Below are positions 42,243-52,198 of a stretch of DNA of 56,836 nucleotides, piece after piece. The DNA comes from Planctomyces sp. SH-PL62 (lineage in GTDB: Bacteria > Planctomycetota > Planctomycetia > Planctomycetales > Planctomycetaceae). The stretch covers positions 1 through 56,836 of the forward strand of contig CAMDPX010000013.1 of the NCBI GenBank assembly GCA_945905295.1, written 5' to 3'. Every line of letters begins with the position of its first letter. The first letter of the stretch is position 1. The notes beneath the pieces were generated by a model that searched no databases, was not told the origin of the DNA, and worked only from the letters and a program-made list of their open reading frames with translations. The position numbers and the translations under genes are program-made.

Positions 42243-44681
42243 ATGGGAAAGACCTTTGACTTTCGGCGACTGCGAGACGATGTGCTGGCGCTCGTGCTGC
42301 TGGGTGCGGTGGCGTATGTCGGCCTCTGTCTGGTGAGCTGGGATGCGGCCGATCCTCCGGCAACGCAGACATATCCCGTGCGTGCGGCGGCTCACAATTG
42401 GGGGGGCAACCTCGGAGCCTACATCGCTTACGGATTGCGAGCGACCGCGGGGCTCGGCGCGTACTTTGTCTGGCTGTCGCTGTTGGCGATCGACGTCCGC
42501 ATGTTTACTCGGCGCGAGGTTTTCGGCTGGGGAACGGTCGCGTTCGGCTGGTCGTTGCTGTTGCTGGCCGTCTGCGTCGGCTTGCAGTTGCTGATGCCGG
42601 GGCTCGGCGGTGGGCAGATTGTCGGCAGCGGTGGGTACGTCGGAGCCTGGGGCGTCGCGATGCTGCTGCCCCTGTTCTCGAAGGCGGGGCTGATGATTTT
42701 GATCGGCTCGTGCGCGGCGTCGGGGCTGCTGTTGGCGGGAGATGTGTTGTTCGTCGATGCGGCGTTGGATTGTGTCGCCGCGCCGATGTGGCTCGTGAAT
42801 TGGATCGCGTTCGGGAAGACGATCGCTCCGGTTAAAGAGAAGGTCGCGAAGAAGAAGCCTGACGCTCCGCTGGCCGCGCGCGAAAGTGAGGCGGGTTTCC
42901 CACCTGCCCTGGAAACAGTCTTGGCGGTTTCGTCCAAACCGACCAGCGCCGAGGAAGCCGCCGACAGCGCGGTGGGGCTGCTCGATTCAATGAACGCGGA
43001 GATCATGGCGGCGCTTGGCGAAGCGGCGGCAGATGCGGGCACGTTGGAAACGTGCTCCTCGCCGGACGACGCCGAGCGGTTGCCGATCAAGGTCAATCCA
43101 CCGGCGACCGTGAAATCGGATCGCGAGCAAGTGATCGCGCAACTCGAAGCTGGCTGCCAGCAGGCGGATGGTTCGCAGTACATCCTGCCGAGCCTCGAGA
43201 TGCTCGAACATCCGGCCGAATTTCCGTACGAGGAGTTGGCGAAGAAGGCTCAGATCGCGGCGGTCACACTCGAAAAGACGTTCCAGGAGTTCGGTCTCAA
43301 CGTGAAGGTCAACGAGATCGACACCGGCCCGGTCATCACGCAGTTCGAGCTGTCGCTGGAAGCCGGCTTGCGGCTCAACAAGGTCGTGGCGTTGGAGAAC
43401 GACCTCGCGATCGCGCTGCGCGTCCCGGCCGTGCGCGTCGTCGCGCCGATCCCTGGCAAGAACACCGTCGGCGTGGAAGTCCCGAACGAGACGCAGGTGA
43501 TGGTCCGCCTGCGCGAGCTGATCGAAGCCTGCCCCGGCGACATCGAGAAGAAACGCATCCCGCTGTTCCTCGGCAAGGATGTCAGCGGGCGGCCGATGAT
43601 CATCGACCTCTGCAAGATGCCGCACCTGTTGATCGCCGGCCGCACCGGCACCGGCAAGAGCGTCTGCCTCAACGCGCTGATCCTGTCGATCTTGATGACG
43701 CGCAGTCCGGACCAAGTGAAGATGCTGATGATCGATCCGAAGATGGTCGAGCTGTCTCCGTACAAACGCATTCCGCACCTGATGCACCCGGTCATCACCG
43801 ACATGAAGAAGGCCGAAGCGGTGCTGGCCTGGGCCGTCGAGAAGATGGAAGAGCGGTACGACTTGCTGGCTCGCGTGGGCGTGCGGCATCTCGACAGCTA
43901 CAACGCGATGACTCACGACGAAGTCCTGCGCCGTTGCGGCCTGACCGCCGAGTGCGCCGAGGCCGACGCGATCCCGGACCAGATGCCGTACATCGTCATC
44001 ATCGCCGACGAGATGGCCGACATGTTGATGACCTCCGGCAAGGACGTCGAAGCGCACATCATCCGACTCGCTCAAAAGTCGCGAGCGGTCGGCATCCACC
44101 TCGTGCTCGCCACGCAGAAGCCGACCGTCGATGTCATCACGGGCCTGATCAAGTCGAACCTGCCGGCCCGCATCGCGTTCCAAGTCGCCAGCCGCACCGA
44201 CAGCCGCGTCGTGCTGGACGAAAACGGTGCCGATCGCCTGCTCGGAAACGGCGACATGCTGTTCCTCGTACCGGGGACGAGCAACCTCATGCGCGCTCAA
44301 GGCACCTACGTCAGCGACAACGAGGTCAACCGCATCATCGACCACTTCGGCGATCAAGCCCCGCAGTACTCGGCCGAACTCGCTCAAGTCGCCGCGAAGA
44401 GTCTGCTGTCAGCGGAGGGAGGCGACGGCGGTGCTCGCGAGAAAGACGACCTCTACGAACCGGCCGTCGAGATCATCATCCGCGAAGGACGAGGCAGTGT
44501 CTCGCTACTGCAACGCCATCTCGGCATCGGCTACGGCCGAGCCGCGCGCCTGATCGACTACATGGCCGAAGACGGCATCGTCGGTGACTACAACGGATCA
44601 CAGGCCCGCGAGGTGCTCTACAACCTCGAACAATGGGAAGCCATCAAAGCCTCACGCGTGCCAATGGACGCGGCGGTGTGA
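42243..44681 (+). CDS. ftsK: DNA translocase FtsK/SpoIIIE
   Basis: 812 residues from ATG 42243 (an upstream TTG would add three). Four or five N-terminal membrane helices (ALVLLGAVAYVGLCLVSW to WLVNWIAFGK), a short linker of about 130 residues, the alpha-beta motor with Walker A GRTGTGKSVCLNAL near 467 and Walker B YIVIIADEMADMLM, and the gamma winged helix (VEIIIREGRGSVSLLQRHLGIGYGRAARLI) that reads KOPS. It pumps chromosome dimers apart at the septum. The linker is short compared with E. coli. Planctomycetes lack FtsZ, so in this organism it acts without the usual divisome. Confidence 0.95.
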   Translation: MGKTFDFRRLRDDVLALVLLGAVAYVGLCLVSWDAADPPATQTYPVRAAAHNWGGNLGAYIAYGLRATAGLGAYFVWLSLLAIDVRMFTRREVFGWGTVAFGWSLLLLAVCVGLQLLMPGLGGGQIVGSGGYVGAWGVAMLLPLFSKAGLMILIGSCAASGLLLAGDVLFVDAALDCVAAPMWLVNWIAFGKTIAPVKEKVAKKKPDAPLAARESEAGFPPALETVLAVSSKPTSAEEAADSAVGLLDSMNAEIMAALGEAAADAGTLETCSSPDDAERLPIKVNPPATVKSDREQVIAQLEAGCQQADGSQYILPSLEMLEHPAEFPYEELAKKAQIAAVTLEKTFQEFGLNVKVNEIDTGPVITQFELSLEAGLRLNKVVALENDLAIALRVPAVRVVAPIPGKNTVGVEVPNETQVMVRLRELIEACPGDIEKKRIPLFLGKDVSGRPMIIDLCKMPHLLIAGRTGTGKSVCLNALILSILMTRSPDQVKMLMIDPKMVELSPYKRIPHLMHPVITDMKKAEAVLAWAVEKMEERYDLLARVGVRHLDSYNAMTHDEVLRRCGLTAECAEADAIPDQMPYIVIIADEMADMLMTSGKDVEAHIIRLAQKSRAVGIHLVLATQKPTVDVITGLIKSNLPARIAFQVASRTDSRVVLDENGADRLLGNGDMLFLVPGTSNLMRAQGTYVSDNEVNRIIDHFGDQAPQYSAELAQVAAKSLLSAEGGDGGAREKDDLYEPAVEIIIREGRGSVSLLQRHLGIGYGRAARLIDYMAEDGIVGDYNGSQAREVLYNLEQWEAIKASRVPMDAAV

Positions 44682-44741
44682 AGTCACTGCGGGCCGGATT
44701 AGACTTCTCAATCAGCTTCGGCGTCGTTGGGACGAATTGTG

Positions 44742-45065
44742 ATGAGCAGCACACTGCAACGCATTCGGGAACTGGTTTCGCGTGGCGAGGTGCGTGTTTC
44801 GGAACATGCGTACGATGAACTGGCCCGCGACGGAGTTTTCGCGACCGAATTGATTTTCAGTCTTTCCGGTGCCAGCGCTGTCGAAGATTATCCGCAGTAT
44901 GGCAAAGGCCCCTGCGCTTTGGTGTTGCATCATTTGGCCAACGGCGACCGGATTCACGCCGTCTGGGGCATTCCGCGGAACGCGGCGTCTCCAGCCGTGT
45001 TGATCACCGCCTATCGCCCAGATCCCGCACGCTGGTCGGACGACTTCAAGACGAGGAAAACATGA
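44742..45065 (+). CDS. DUF4258 protein, toxin-like
   Basis: 107 residues from ATG 44742. IRELVSRGEVRVSEHAYDELARDGV followed by YPQYGKGPCALVLHHLANGDRIHAVWGI and LITAYRPDP is the DUF4258 fold, a RelE/BECR-like small domain with a conserved histidine (SEHAYDE). Its stop overlaps the next gene's start (ATGA), giving a two-gene unit typical of toxin-antitoxin loci. Toxicity is not demonstrated for this family as a whole. Confidence 0.75.
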   Translation: MSSTLQRIRELVSRGEVRVSEHAYDELARDGVFATELIFSLSGASAVEDYPQYGKGPCALVLHHLANGDRIHAVWGIPRNAASPAVLITAYRPDPARWSDDFKTRKT

Positions 45066-45277
45066 CAACCTACCCACGAAAAAAACTGATTCGCGAGGGT
45101 GACTATGCCGCCGAAGTGGATGTCATGCTGATTGACGACGAAAACGGCTGGGGGACGTGTCTGTCGTTGAAGGACGTGGAGAAGTTGGACGCCGTCCGCA
45201 AAGCCCTTGGCACCGGAGATCTCAAAACAGCCAATCAACTCGCTCACGTCTTTGAATTGACGCCCGTCGAAGTATGA
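45062..45277 (+). CDS. Small partner of the DUF4258 gene, antitoxin-like
   Basis: 71 residues, ATG overlapping the DUF4258 stop. YAAEVDVMLIDDENGWGTCLSLKDVEKLDAVRKAL resembles the acidic small proteins that accompany DUF4258; LKTANQLAHVFELTPVEV ends it. No DNA-binding motif is obvious. It probably neutralises or assists its partner. The rtcB fragment follows in the same frame, directly after the stop. Confidence 0.65.
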   Translation: MTTYPRKKLIREGDYAAEVDVMLIDDENGWGTCLSLKDVEKLDAVRKALGTGDLKTANQLAHVFELTPVEV

Positions 45278-45496
45278 CAGCCCGATGCTTATTGCCGCAC
45301 GATCGCTCGCCAGCAGATCGGGCAGCGGCAACTGCTGCGCGAGATGCACGGCGTGTGGTTTGACGACCAACGCAGCGACCAGTTACGCGACGAGGCTCCC
45401 TCCGCCTACAAAGACGTGCAAACCGTCATGCGAGCACAACGCGATCTCACGGCGATTGTGAGAGAGTTGCGACCGGTGCTGGTTTACAAGCGATGA
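45278..45496 (+). pseudogene. rtcB 3' fragment
   Basis: Immediately after a stop, the frame encodes about 70 residues (RTIARQQIGQRQLLREMHGV, then DQLRDEAPSAYKDVQTVMRAQ, ending RPVLVYKR). This is the C-terminus of RtcB, the tRNA/RNA ligase, whose last strands contain EAPxAYKD and RPVLVYKG. The remaining about 400 residues are not in the window. It is a remnant left after the DUF4258 pair or another element replaced the gene. Confidence 0.8.
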
Positions 45497-45614
45497 TGAG
45501 CGATCGAAGGATTCGGTGCTGACGATTGCTGGATGACAAGCACGAGTGGCGTGGTAAATTCTCGCGGCTGACAACGGACGCTGTTTAACACTCAGTCGAA
45601 AACGGGGTGCTGCG

Positions 45615-48536
45615 ATGCGTACGGGATTGATGCCTATTTGTCTGGTCGCGCTGATCCTCTCTCAGCCGGCACGAAGTGCGGATCAGCCCTTCGCGATTCG
45701 GCTCGACAGCGAACGATATTTCATCGACGCGCGGGGCGAGGTCGTTCGTGCTCGGGCGGAGTATCGGTTGAAGAATGTGACCGCCAAGCCACAGACCATA
45801 GAGATGGTCTTTGTGACTCGATTGCCAATCTCGCAGGAGGTTTCGCCAAGTTCGTCCGCTGGGCGGCAACCAAGCAAGGAAGCATTACCGGTCGATGTTC
45901 GGATCAACGATCAACCTGGCGCGGTGAAACTGGAGCCGATCCCAGGGGCCGAGCCGGGCGGCATCGAAATCACTGAGCGTGAAGGAGACTGGCTTCCGTG
46001 TCGGCTTGGGACACCGTGGCCGGCTCAAGTCACGGAGGTGATTCTCACGCCGGAGCAGTCACAAGACTTGACCCAGCGCGTTGCGGACTGGATTGAGCGT
46101 GATGCTCGGTTGGTTGAACTGCGGCGGCAGGTCGACGAGATCGGGAGACAACTGCAACCCAAAGATCCGGGCCAGCCTCGGCCCGCGCCTGAGCAAGCGG
46201 CGGTGCTCCATCAACGAGCGCGTCAGTTAATCGACAACGACATGGCCAAACACTTGCACGACCGATTGGGTTGGCCATTGGATGCGGCCATTCTGTTTGC
46301 GCAGCAGACCGGAGCGCGGTACTCGCTTCACCGACTGTCGATGGGTGTTTTGCGGCAAGTCGATCCCGATGCGGCGAAGCGCTACGAGTTCGACAAGGTT
46401 GCCGGCGCGCGCGAACGCTGGGCTTTGACGCCGATTGCTCTCAGTCCATTCACAGGGGAGCCGCAGCGCGAGCGATTCGGTTGGCGCGACGACACCGTCT
46501 TCGCGAAGTTCAACCGACCGTTACCCGCTGATTTACGCCGGCGGTTCGTGACCGACGAAAGGCATTCGGGAACCGGGTTGGTAATTGGGACTCCGAAATT
46601 GGTGCGCGTGCCGGTCACCGTTCCGGCGAACGGCGATGTCACTGTGACCGTCACGCACTCATCGGGCGCGTTAGGGATCGTCAGCTACTGGTCGTTGCCG
46701 ATCAAAACGATTCAGCCCTTTGAGAAGCGTGGTCCCGTGACGGTGGAGATCGTCACGAATCGGCTCGTGACTGTTTGGCCGGCACCGACAGAACCAAATC
46801 GACTCACTCCGGACAAGGGAGCACAACGATTTGAGCTCAAGCTTCCCGCGCCGCCAGATGCCTTATCGCTGACGCTGGTGAACCTGCCGGTAGAAAATGC
46901 GGCAGACCGGTTCTTCGAACAGTTCCGCGAGGATCCTGACGCTCTTCGCGATGTTCCCGTTTTGCGACAGATGGTGACACGCTCCGACGTGCGCGACATT
47001 CTGGACGCGATCGTCGTGAGGTTGAATGCGTGGCAGCGGCAACGCTGGCTGACGATGCGCGGCTCGGCGGACTTCGCCGAACAGCATCCGTGGTTTGCTG
47101 GGAACCAATTCCTGTTGCCGAGACATGAGACTCACGACTTCACCAAGGATTTTGAGTGGATGCAGTCCAAGATGAAGTCACCGGTTTTGCATTCCGACCC
47201 GCTCAAGCCGTATGAAGACGACTTCCGCTACTTCCGCAAATCAAGTGCGTCCGGGCACGAGTTGTTGTCAGCCGAAGACATTCGCGTGATTGCTCTGGCG
47301 GTGCAACAACTTGATCCCGCGAAGCTGAAGACCTCTGAAAAGCTGGGGCGTTTGTTTTTCTTGTGCGAGGCACGAATTGACGCGGCAAAGCATCTGGCCG
47401 AATTCCTCAAACTGGCGGAAGCGAATCCGAGCCTCATGCCTCAGGCACTGGCTCACCTCGAACACTTGTCATCCGAGAAATCCACCGCGTTGCCGTTCGT
47501 TCTGAGGCAGTTCTCGAGTCAGCAGCAACTGATCGCAGACCCGAAACGATATGAACGCCACAACGCAGCCTACATGGCACTGTGTCGCTTTCAATCGGCG
47601 GAGTCCGCTCCGTTGGTTCTCGATTTTCTCCAGCAAACGACTGACCAATTGCTCGTTCAAGGAGCGATCCGGGCACTGTCCGAACAGACCTTGCCAGAGT
47701 TGTTCGATCGGCTGATCGAAGCCCACCCTCACGTCGCGGCAACGGCGGTTCAAGGACCGTACCTCCAATACTTGGAATTGCTCGGCCGCTCGAACCCAAT
47801 GCGCGCCAGCGATCTCATGAGCGAGTGGCTTGAGCAGGATGAATTCGCCAAACACAAGGAATCATTGCTCCTGATCCGCGGACGGTTGAATGATCGACCT
47901 TTGCGTGGGAGGACCGCAAAGCAGGTCAATCGACTCGATGATCTGCGGCACATCGTCCAAAACCCCAGGACGAAAGCGGACCAGCGAGACAAGGCATTGG
48001 CAGAGATGGCCCAATCACCCGACGAACTTCTCCAATACCTGACCACCGGAGCCGATCGGCGGTTGCTACGTTTGAATGCGGTCGCCGAATATCAGGATCA
48101 GCCGGAACGGGACCACGATTGGGCACCTTGGCGTGCGACCGGCGAGGCTGGTGTGCGACAATTGCTTGATGTCAGCGTCAACTGTTCCTTGATCGCTCGC
48201 TATCGGCTCGCGCACGCGCTCAGCCTGATGGATCACCAACACTTTGCGATGATCCGAAAAGCGGCGTTCGATCACGCTGGTGATGCGGATCAACGACGCA
48301 CCGCCATCGCAGCCCTGGGACACGCGCGAGATCCCGAGGCTTGCGACGGGCTCCTGGCAACACTCGACGACGAGAACTTCCGCAGTGATGCCATCCAGGC
48401 GCTACATCGATTTGACGATGCCAATATCTCCGCGCGATTACAGGAACTCAGGCGAACTATTGAAGCATTGCCTGCAAATCACCCACGACGCTCGATCTGG
48501 CTGCAACAGTTGGCCGTGATTCGATTCGCTCAATGA
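45615..48536 (+). CDS. Large secreted protein with HEAT-like helical repeats
   Basis: 973 residues. Signal peptide MRTGLMPICLVALILSQPARSA. Residues about 25-400 are beta-rich (LDSERYFIDARGEVVRARAEY, PVTVPANGDVTVTVTHSSG) with a coiled-coil-prone helix near 165-205. The C-terminal 450 residues are alpha-helical with repeated helix pairs reminiscent of HEAT repeats (AEMAQSPDELLQYL, AIAALGHARDPEACDGLLATL). I do not recognise the N-terminal family. Planctomycete genomes contain many such exported repeat proteins. It stands alone between the rtcB fragment and a convergent gene. Confidence 0.8.
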   Translation: MRTGLMPICLVALILSQPARSADQPFAIRLDSERYFIDARGEVVRARAEYRLKNVTAKPQTIEMVFVTRLPISQEVSPSSSAGRQPSKEALPVDVRINDQPGAVKLEPIPGAEPGGIEITEREGDWLPCRLGTPWPAQVTEVILTPEQSQDLTQRVADWIERDARLVELRRQVDEIGRQLQPKDPGQPRPAPEQAAVLHQRARQLIDNDMAKHLHDRLGWPLDAAILFAQQTGARYSLHRLSMGVLRQVDPDAAKRYEFDKVAGARERWALTPIALSPFTGEPQRERFGWRDDTVFAKFNRPLPADLRRRFVTDERHSGTGLVIGTPKLVRVPVTVPANGDVTVTVTHSSGALGIVSYWSLPIKTIQPFEKRGPVTVEIVTNRLVTVWPAPTEPNRLTPDKGAQRFELKLPAPPDALSLTLVNLPVENAADRFFEQFREDPDALRDVPVLRQMVTRSDVRDILDAIVVRLNAWQRQRWLTMRGSADFAEQHPWFAGNQFLLPRHETHDFTKDFEWMQSKMKSPVLHSDPLKPYEDDFRYFRKSSASGHELLSAEDIRVIALAVQQLDPAKLKTSEKLGRLFFLCEARIDAAKHLAEFLKLAEANPSLMPQALAHLEHLSSEKSTALPFVLRQFSSQQQLIADPKRYERHNAAYMALCRFQSAESAPLVLDFLQQTTDQLLVQGAIRALSEQTLPELFDRLIEAHPHVAATAVQGPYLQYLELLGRSNPMRASDLMSEWLEQDEFAKHKESLLLIRGRLNDRPLRGRTAKQVNRLDDLRHIVQNPRTKADQRDKALAEMAQSPDELLQYLTTGADRRLLRLNAVAEYQDQPERDHDWAPWRATGEAGVRQLLDVSVNCSLIARYRLAHALSLMDHQHFAMIRKAAFDHAGDADQRRTAIAALGHARDPEACDGLLATLDDENFRSDAIQALHRFDDANISARLQELRRTIEALPANHPRRSIWLQQLAVIRFAQ

Positions 48537-48604
48537 GAACTTGGCAATCGTTTCGACAACTTGAGGCAGATACAGTACAGCAGATCGAGCGTAGGCCGTC
48601 CCAG

Positions 48605-49738
48605 TTAACGAGGGTTGTCCGGTCGTTTGATCCAAGTTTCTTCAGTGAGTTTGACAACCTTCGGAGAACTGGCCTCGAAGCGGAGGTGTGTGACTTGGCC
48701 GGGTTTGATGGTGACAGTCCAGCGGCTTTTGACCATGTCGAAGTCGGACAGCAGTAAGTGGTACTCACCGGGAGGTAACAAGCCTGTGTCGCATTGGTAG
48801 TCGTGATTGAACTCGCGAGTGACTCCGTATACGCCTCCGACCACGCACGGTCCGAGTTGAAGTTGGTATTTCGCCTGCGGCGCGGTGTTTTTCCATTCGG
48901 GACCGACTAATCGCAGATCCAATTCGATTTTGCCCATCGACTCGGGTTGCGGCCGCGACAGGATCACATCGCCAAGAATTCCCAGTTGTCCTCGCGGCGG
49001 GACCGGCACCAGGAACTCGGCGTCGTGGTGAGTGAAGCTGCCGACTCGCACGGGATCGCGGTTGTCTTTTCGCCGTGTCGAATTGATGTGCTCGATCAGG
49101 ATGAAATCGCCATTCGCCAACTCTCGAAATATGCCGCCTCCCGACAATTCTTCGAGCGATACGACTTTGGTCGACGTGACTTGAACAATGTCTGTCTTTG
49201 CGGGGAGAGCAACAGCCTTTGGTGTTGGCTCGCTGACTGTCTCGGGAAAAAACAATCGGACGCCGTTGATGACACGCGATGATTCCGCAGCGGGTGCGGT
49301 TACGGAAATTGCTCGCACCGCAGGCGATGTTGTGGCGATGTCTTCATTGCGAGGAAGGATTGAGTCCTGAGGCGGCAGACGGACTTCGCTGATCTCCGCG
49401 GCGTCGCGTTGTTGAGTCTCCGCCAAAGGCTTCGGAGCCGCTGGTACGACTCCTTCCAGAACAACCCGCAGCAACGTGAACTCGCCGGCTCCAACCTGCA
49501 AGGCCTTGTGCTGAGTGGCTCGCTGGATCGCCTGCTGCCAAATCGGCGACTCAAATTCCGCACGACTCACTCGCCAAGCTGGCTTCGCTCGTACCAGCGG
49601 AGTGATGGCGATCTCTTGAGCCGGTCCGTCATCGGCTTGAACCAAGTCGCTTGGCCAGAAATGGACCGTCCCACTCAGCAACAAACACGAACTGACCATG
49701 ACGGCTGATAATAGGGGATGACCAATTTTTTTCGGCAT
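48605..49738 (-). CDS. Secreted protein of unknown function
   Basis: 377 residues; ATG 49738 with aggagacagcgac upstream. A signal peptide (MPKKIGHPLLSAVMVSSCLLL) precedes a low-complexity Pro/Ala-rich linker region and a C-terminal beta-sandwich-like part containing GPCVVGGVYGVTREFNHDYQ and DTGLLPPGEYHLLLSDFDMV, which looks like an SpaA/carboxypeptidase-regulatory-like fold. It is convergent with the HEAT protein, and its stop is 68 bases away. Confidence 0.75.
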   Translation of the reverse strand: MPKKIGHPLLSAVMVSSCLLLSGTVHFWPSDLVQADDGPAQEIAITPLVRAKPAWRVSRAEFESPIWQQAIQRATQHKALQVGAGEFTLLRVVLEGVVPAAPKPLAETQQRDAAEISEVRLPPQDSILPRNEDIATTSPAVRAISVTAPAAESSRVINGVRLFFPETVSEPTPKAVALPAKTDIVQVTSTKVVSLEELSGGGIFRELANGDFILIEHINSTRRKDNRDPVRVGSFTHHDAEFLVPVPPRGQLGILGDVILSRPQPESMGKIELDLRLVGPEWKNTAPQAKYQLQLGPCVVGGVYGVTREFNHDYQCDTGLLPPGEYHLLLSDFDMVKSRWTVTIKPGQVTHLRFEASSPKVVKLTEETWIKRPDNPR

Positions 49739-49874
49739 GTCGCTGTCTCCTATTCGGCGAGAGTGAAAAGGGACAATACTCCAACGATTGTCCTCAGTTG
49801 ACCTTGTTCAAGCTTTATGAGTTCCCCAACACGGCACGATTCTGAAAAAATCGGCGACGAAGCTGGTGCCAAAC

Positions 49875-52163
49875 TTACTCGGCATCCTTTCGTTTTGGGT
49901 CCGCTTCAGGCTTTCGCTTCGCCTCGAGTTCCGCAAGCGTTTTCTTGTCGATCGTCAACGAGTCGCGCGTCACGGGTTCAATGGTGCTCCAGCCGTCCCA
50001 ATGAACCTCGACGTCGCCGTTGTCTCGAAGGGCTTTGACCGTCACGAGATTCCAACGCCGGCCCCATTCGGCGGAGCAGCGGGTGCCGATTTCCAGCGGG
50101 GTGTCCTTTGTCACACGTTCGTGAGTTTCAGGAACCGGGATTGTGATTTGGTATGTCCGCGCGGGCCGTGCGCGACCAGCGGGAGTTGGAACGTTCGGAC
50201 TGCTTGTGCGAGCCAATGGGTTCTTCGCTTGAACCTCTTTTAACCGAGCAGCGAATTTTTGCTCGGCATCGGGTTCAGACAATTGCTCGACAATGGATTT
50301 CTGAATCACGAGCTTCTTGCGCGGGTACTTCTCTTCGCGAACCGGAAGCTGGTCGCGAAGCAAGAACACTTCCCCGACCTCTTCCCGGACGAACGTGTAG
50401 TCGAGCATCAAGCGGCCGGCCGGATTGACCTTCACCGGCATCCCAGGCAAGAGCTTAAGGTTCTTGGGCAGAACCACGTGGCCGTCGGGCGGTGGGTAAT
50501 CGGTGTCCGGAATCAGCTCGACACTGGGAGAAAAAGCGTTCGGATCGTTCTGCAATTTGGCGAGCGTCTCATCCGAAACGGCGATGGCCGACCGAGGCAT
50601 CGCGCGGTTCATGTCGTGACCAAGATGCGGCCAATGCACGACCACAGTGCCATTAGGCCGCACGGCGAGAACTTCGGCCGCGGGCCATGAGGTTCCCATC
50701 AACGCAAAGATGGGCGTGCCCGGTTTCAATGGAGTAGTTGCGGTCGCGATCGATGAGCCACGCGGCAATTGGGATTGATTTGCTTGGCCGGGCGGAACCG
50801 TAATCGGCGCGGGTTGCGGCGAAGGCAACACAGGTGTGGTTGGCGGCGCAAAAGTTGGTGTGGGGACCGTCGGGCTATTCTGCGCAACGCCATTCTCGCG
50901 ACCATCGAGCAACTCCCATTCGCCTTCCGCGGTTCGCAGCTTGATGGAGTCATAGCTGAAGAACCGCTCGTGAGTGACAAACTGCCCGCTCCCTTTGGGC
51001 CCACGCACATTGAACACGTCGGTGTTTTTGCCTCCTTCGTTCAGGCTGGCGAGAAAATTCATTTCGCATTCTTCGATCCCGCCAAGCTTCTCCAAGACGA
51101 GAGGATGTCGGTGAATCTGTTCGACGACCTTCTTGGCGTCATCGCGGCCGCTCATTCGGATGACGAGCACGGCCAGCGTGATGAATGACACGACTCCGAA
51201 TGATCCCAACCCAACCCACAACCACACGCGATGGTTCGAACTCGGTTTCGACTTCGTGACTTCACTTAGAGGCGAAACCTTGATTGGGGCTTGAGCGGCT
51301 CGACGAGGTTTCGATTGCGTGACTGGCCGGCTCAAACGGAACGTGTCACCGTCGTCGGCGACGGTCAACATCGGGATGTCATCGTCGGGCCCAATGAGTG
51401 GTGGGCTGTCTGGTTCGGTCGGAGGCTTCGGCTTCAAACAGGCCGCACATTTCCGCGGTTGATTGGAATTGCGAATCAGCGGAGCGCCACAGCTTGGGCA
51501 TTTCGTTCGAGTCGCACCGTTCGCGCATAAACCGCAGAGTCCCTCTTTGTAACTCGTCGCGATGAGGTCGCGATGGCCGCATTTGTTGCAGACGGGAATT
51601 CGTTCCAGTTCCGATATGGCATCCAGCTTCACTCGGTGGCGATACCACGCCAACGGCGGCTGACTTTCGTATTGCTGCAATTCGTCGGGGTCCATTTGGC
51701 GTTTCATGACATCAATCGTAAAACCACCCAATCCCTTGTCCCCACAAACCAGAAACCAATCGCTGAGGTCGCTGATCGGAAATGTGACGCGCTGTCCCTC
51801 GTGCAAATTGGGAATCGCATGTGGCGTGCTGTTGAGCGTGCCTGTGATCGTCACGCCGTCCGTCGCGATGTCCTCGACAAACATGTGCTCGCCGCTGCCC
51901 GGTCGCTTCGGGTTGGCGAAGAACGCTTTGACGCCCACATGAGTGAAACCTGGCACGACACGGAAGTGTTCGAGTTCCGCGTGTCGCGCGAACTCCGCGA
52001 ACGAAGCTTGAGCCGCCTTGATGGCACGCGCCATGTCAGGATCCTCGGCCGCCGTCCAATGCAAAGCATCTGTCGCAGCTCGCCCGTTTCCTCCGCCCGT
52101 TTTGTTCGCGACGGGCTGGTCTTCCGCGACTTCCAAAATCGGAATGTCCTCGGGATCGTTCAT
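49875..52163 (-). CDS. Multidomain membrane protein: DUF2314, zinc ribbons, Coa1-like domain, Tudor-like repeats
   Basis: 762 residues; ATG 52163 with gggag upstream. Residues 38-175 form a DUF2314 domain (FRVVPGFTHVGVKAFFANP, GGFTIDVMKRQMDPDEL). About 191-245 hold four CxxC zinc-ribbon pairs (CNKCGHR, CGLCANG, CPSCGAP, CAACLK). A membrane helix follows near 312-335, then a Coa1-like domain (KKVVEQIHRHPLVLEKLGGI, VRGPKGSGQF). Two Tudor-like segments (AAEVLAVRPNGTVVVHWPHLG; LVTVKALRDNGDVEVHWDGW) lie toward the C-terminus. The combination is unusual. The gene ends in a helix rich in Lys/Glu. Function unknown. Confidence 0.8.
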   Translation of the reverse strand: MNDPEDIPILEVAEDQPVANKTGGGNGRAATDALHWTAAEDPDMARAIKAAQASFAEFARHAELEHFRVVPGFTHVGVKAFFANPKRPGSGEHMFVEDIATDGVTITGTLNSTPHAIPNLHEGQRVTFPISDLSDWFLVCGDKGLGGFTIDVMKRQMDPDELQQYESQPPLAWYRHRVKLDAISELERIPVCNKCGHRDLIATSYKEGLCGLCANGATRTKCPSCGAPLIRNSNQPRKCAACLKPKPPTEPDSPPLIGPDDDIPMLTVADDGDTFRLSRPVTQSKPRRAAQAPIKVSPLSEVTKSKPSSNHRVWLWVGLGSFGVVSFITLAVLVIRMSGRDDAKKVVEQIHRHPLVLEKLGGIEECEMNFLASLNEGGKNTDVFNVRGPKGSGQFVTHERFFSYDSIKLRTAEGEWELLDGRENGVAQNSPTVPTPTFAPPTTPVLPSPQPAPITVPPGQANQSQLPRGSSIATATTPLKPGTPIFALMGTSWPAAEVLAVRPNGTVVVHWPHLGHDMNRAMPRSAIAVSDETLAKLQNDPNAFSPSVELIPDTDYPPPDGHVVLPKNLKLLPGMPVKVNPAGRLMLDYTFVREEVGEVFLLRDQLPVREEKYPRKKLVIQKSIVEQLSEPDAEQKFAARLKEVQAKNPLARTSSPNVPTPAGRARPARTYQITIPVPETHERVTKDTPLEIGTRCSAEWGRRWNLVTVKALRDNGDVEVHWDGWSTIEPVTRDSLTIDKKTLAELEAKRKPEADPKRKDAE

Positions 52164-52198
52164 GAGGTTTGACTCCCTGATGAATGTCTGAAGAGATG

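Noticed and set aside
42987-44587. Large antisense and alternate-frame ORFs within ftsK
   Set aside because: They mirror codon bias of ftsK and contain no recognisable domain.
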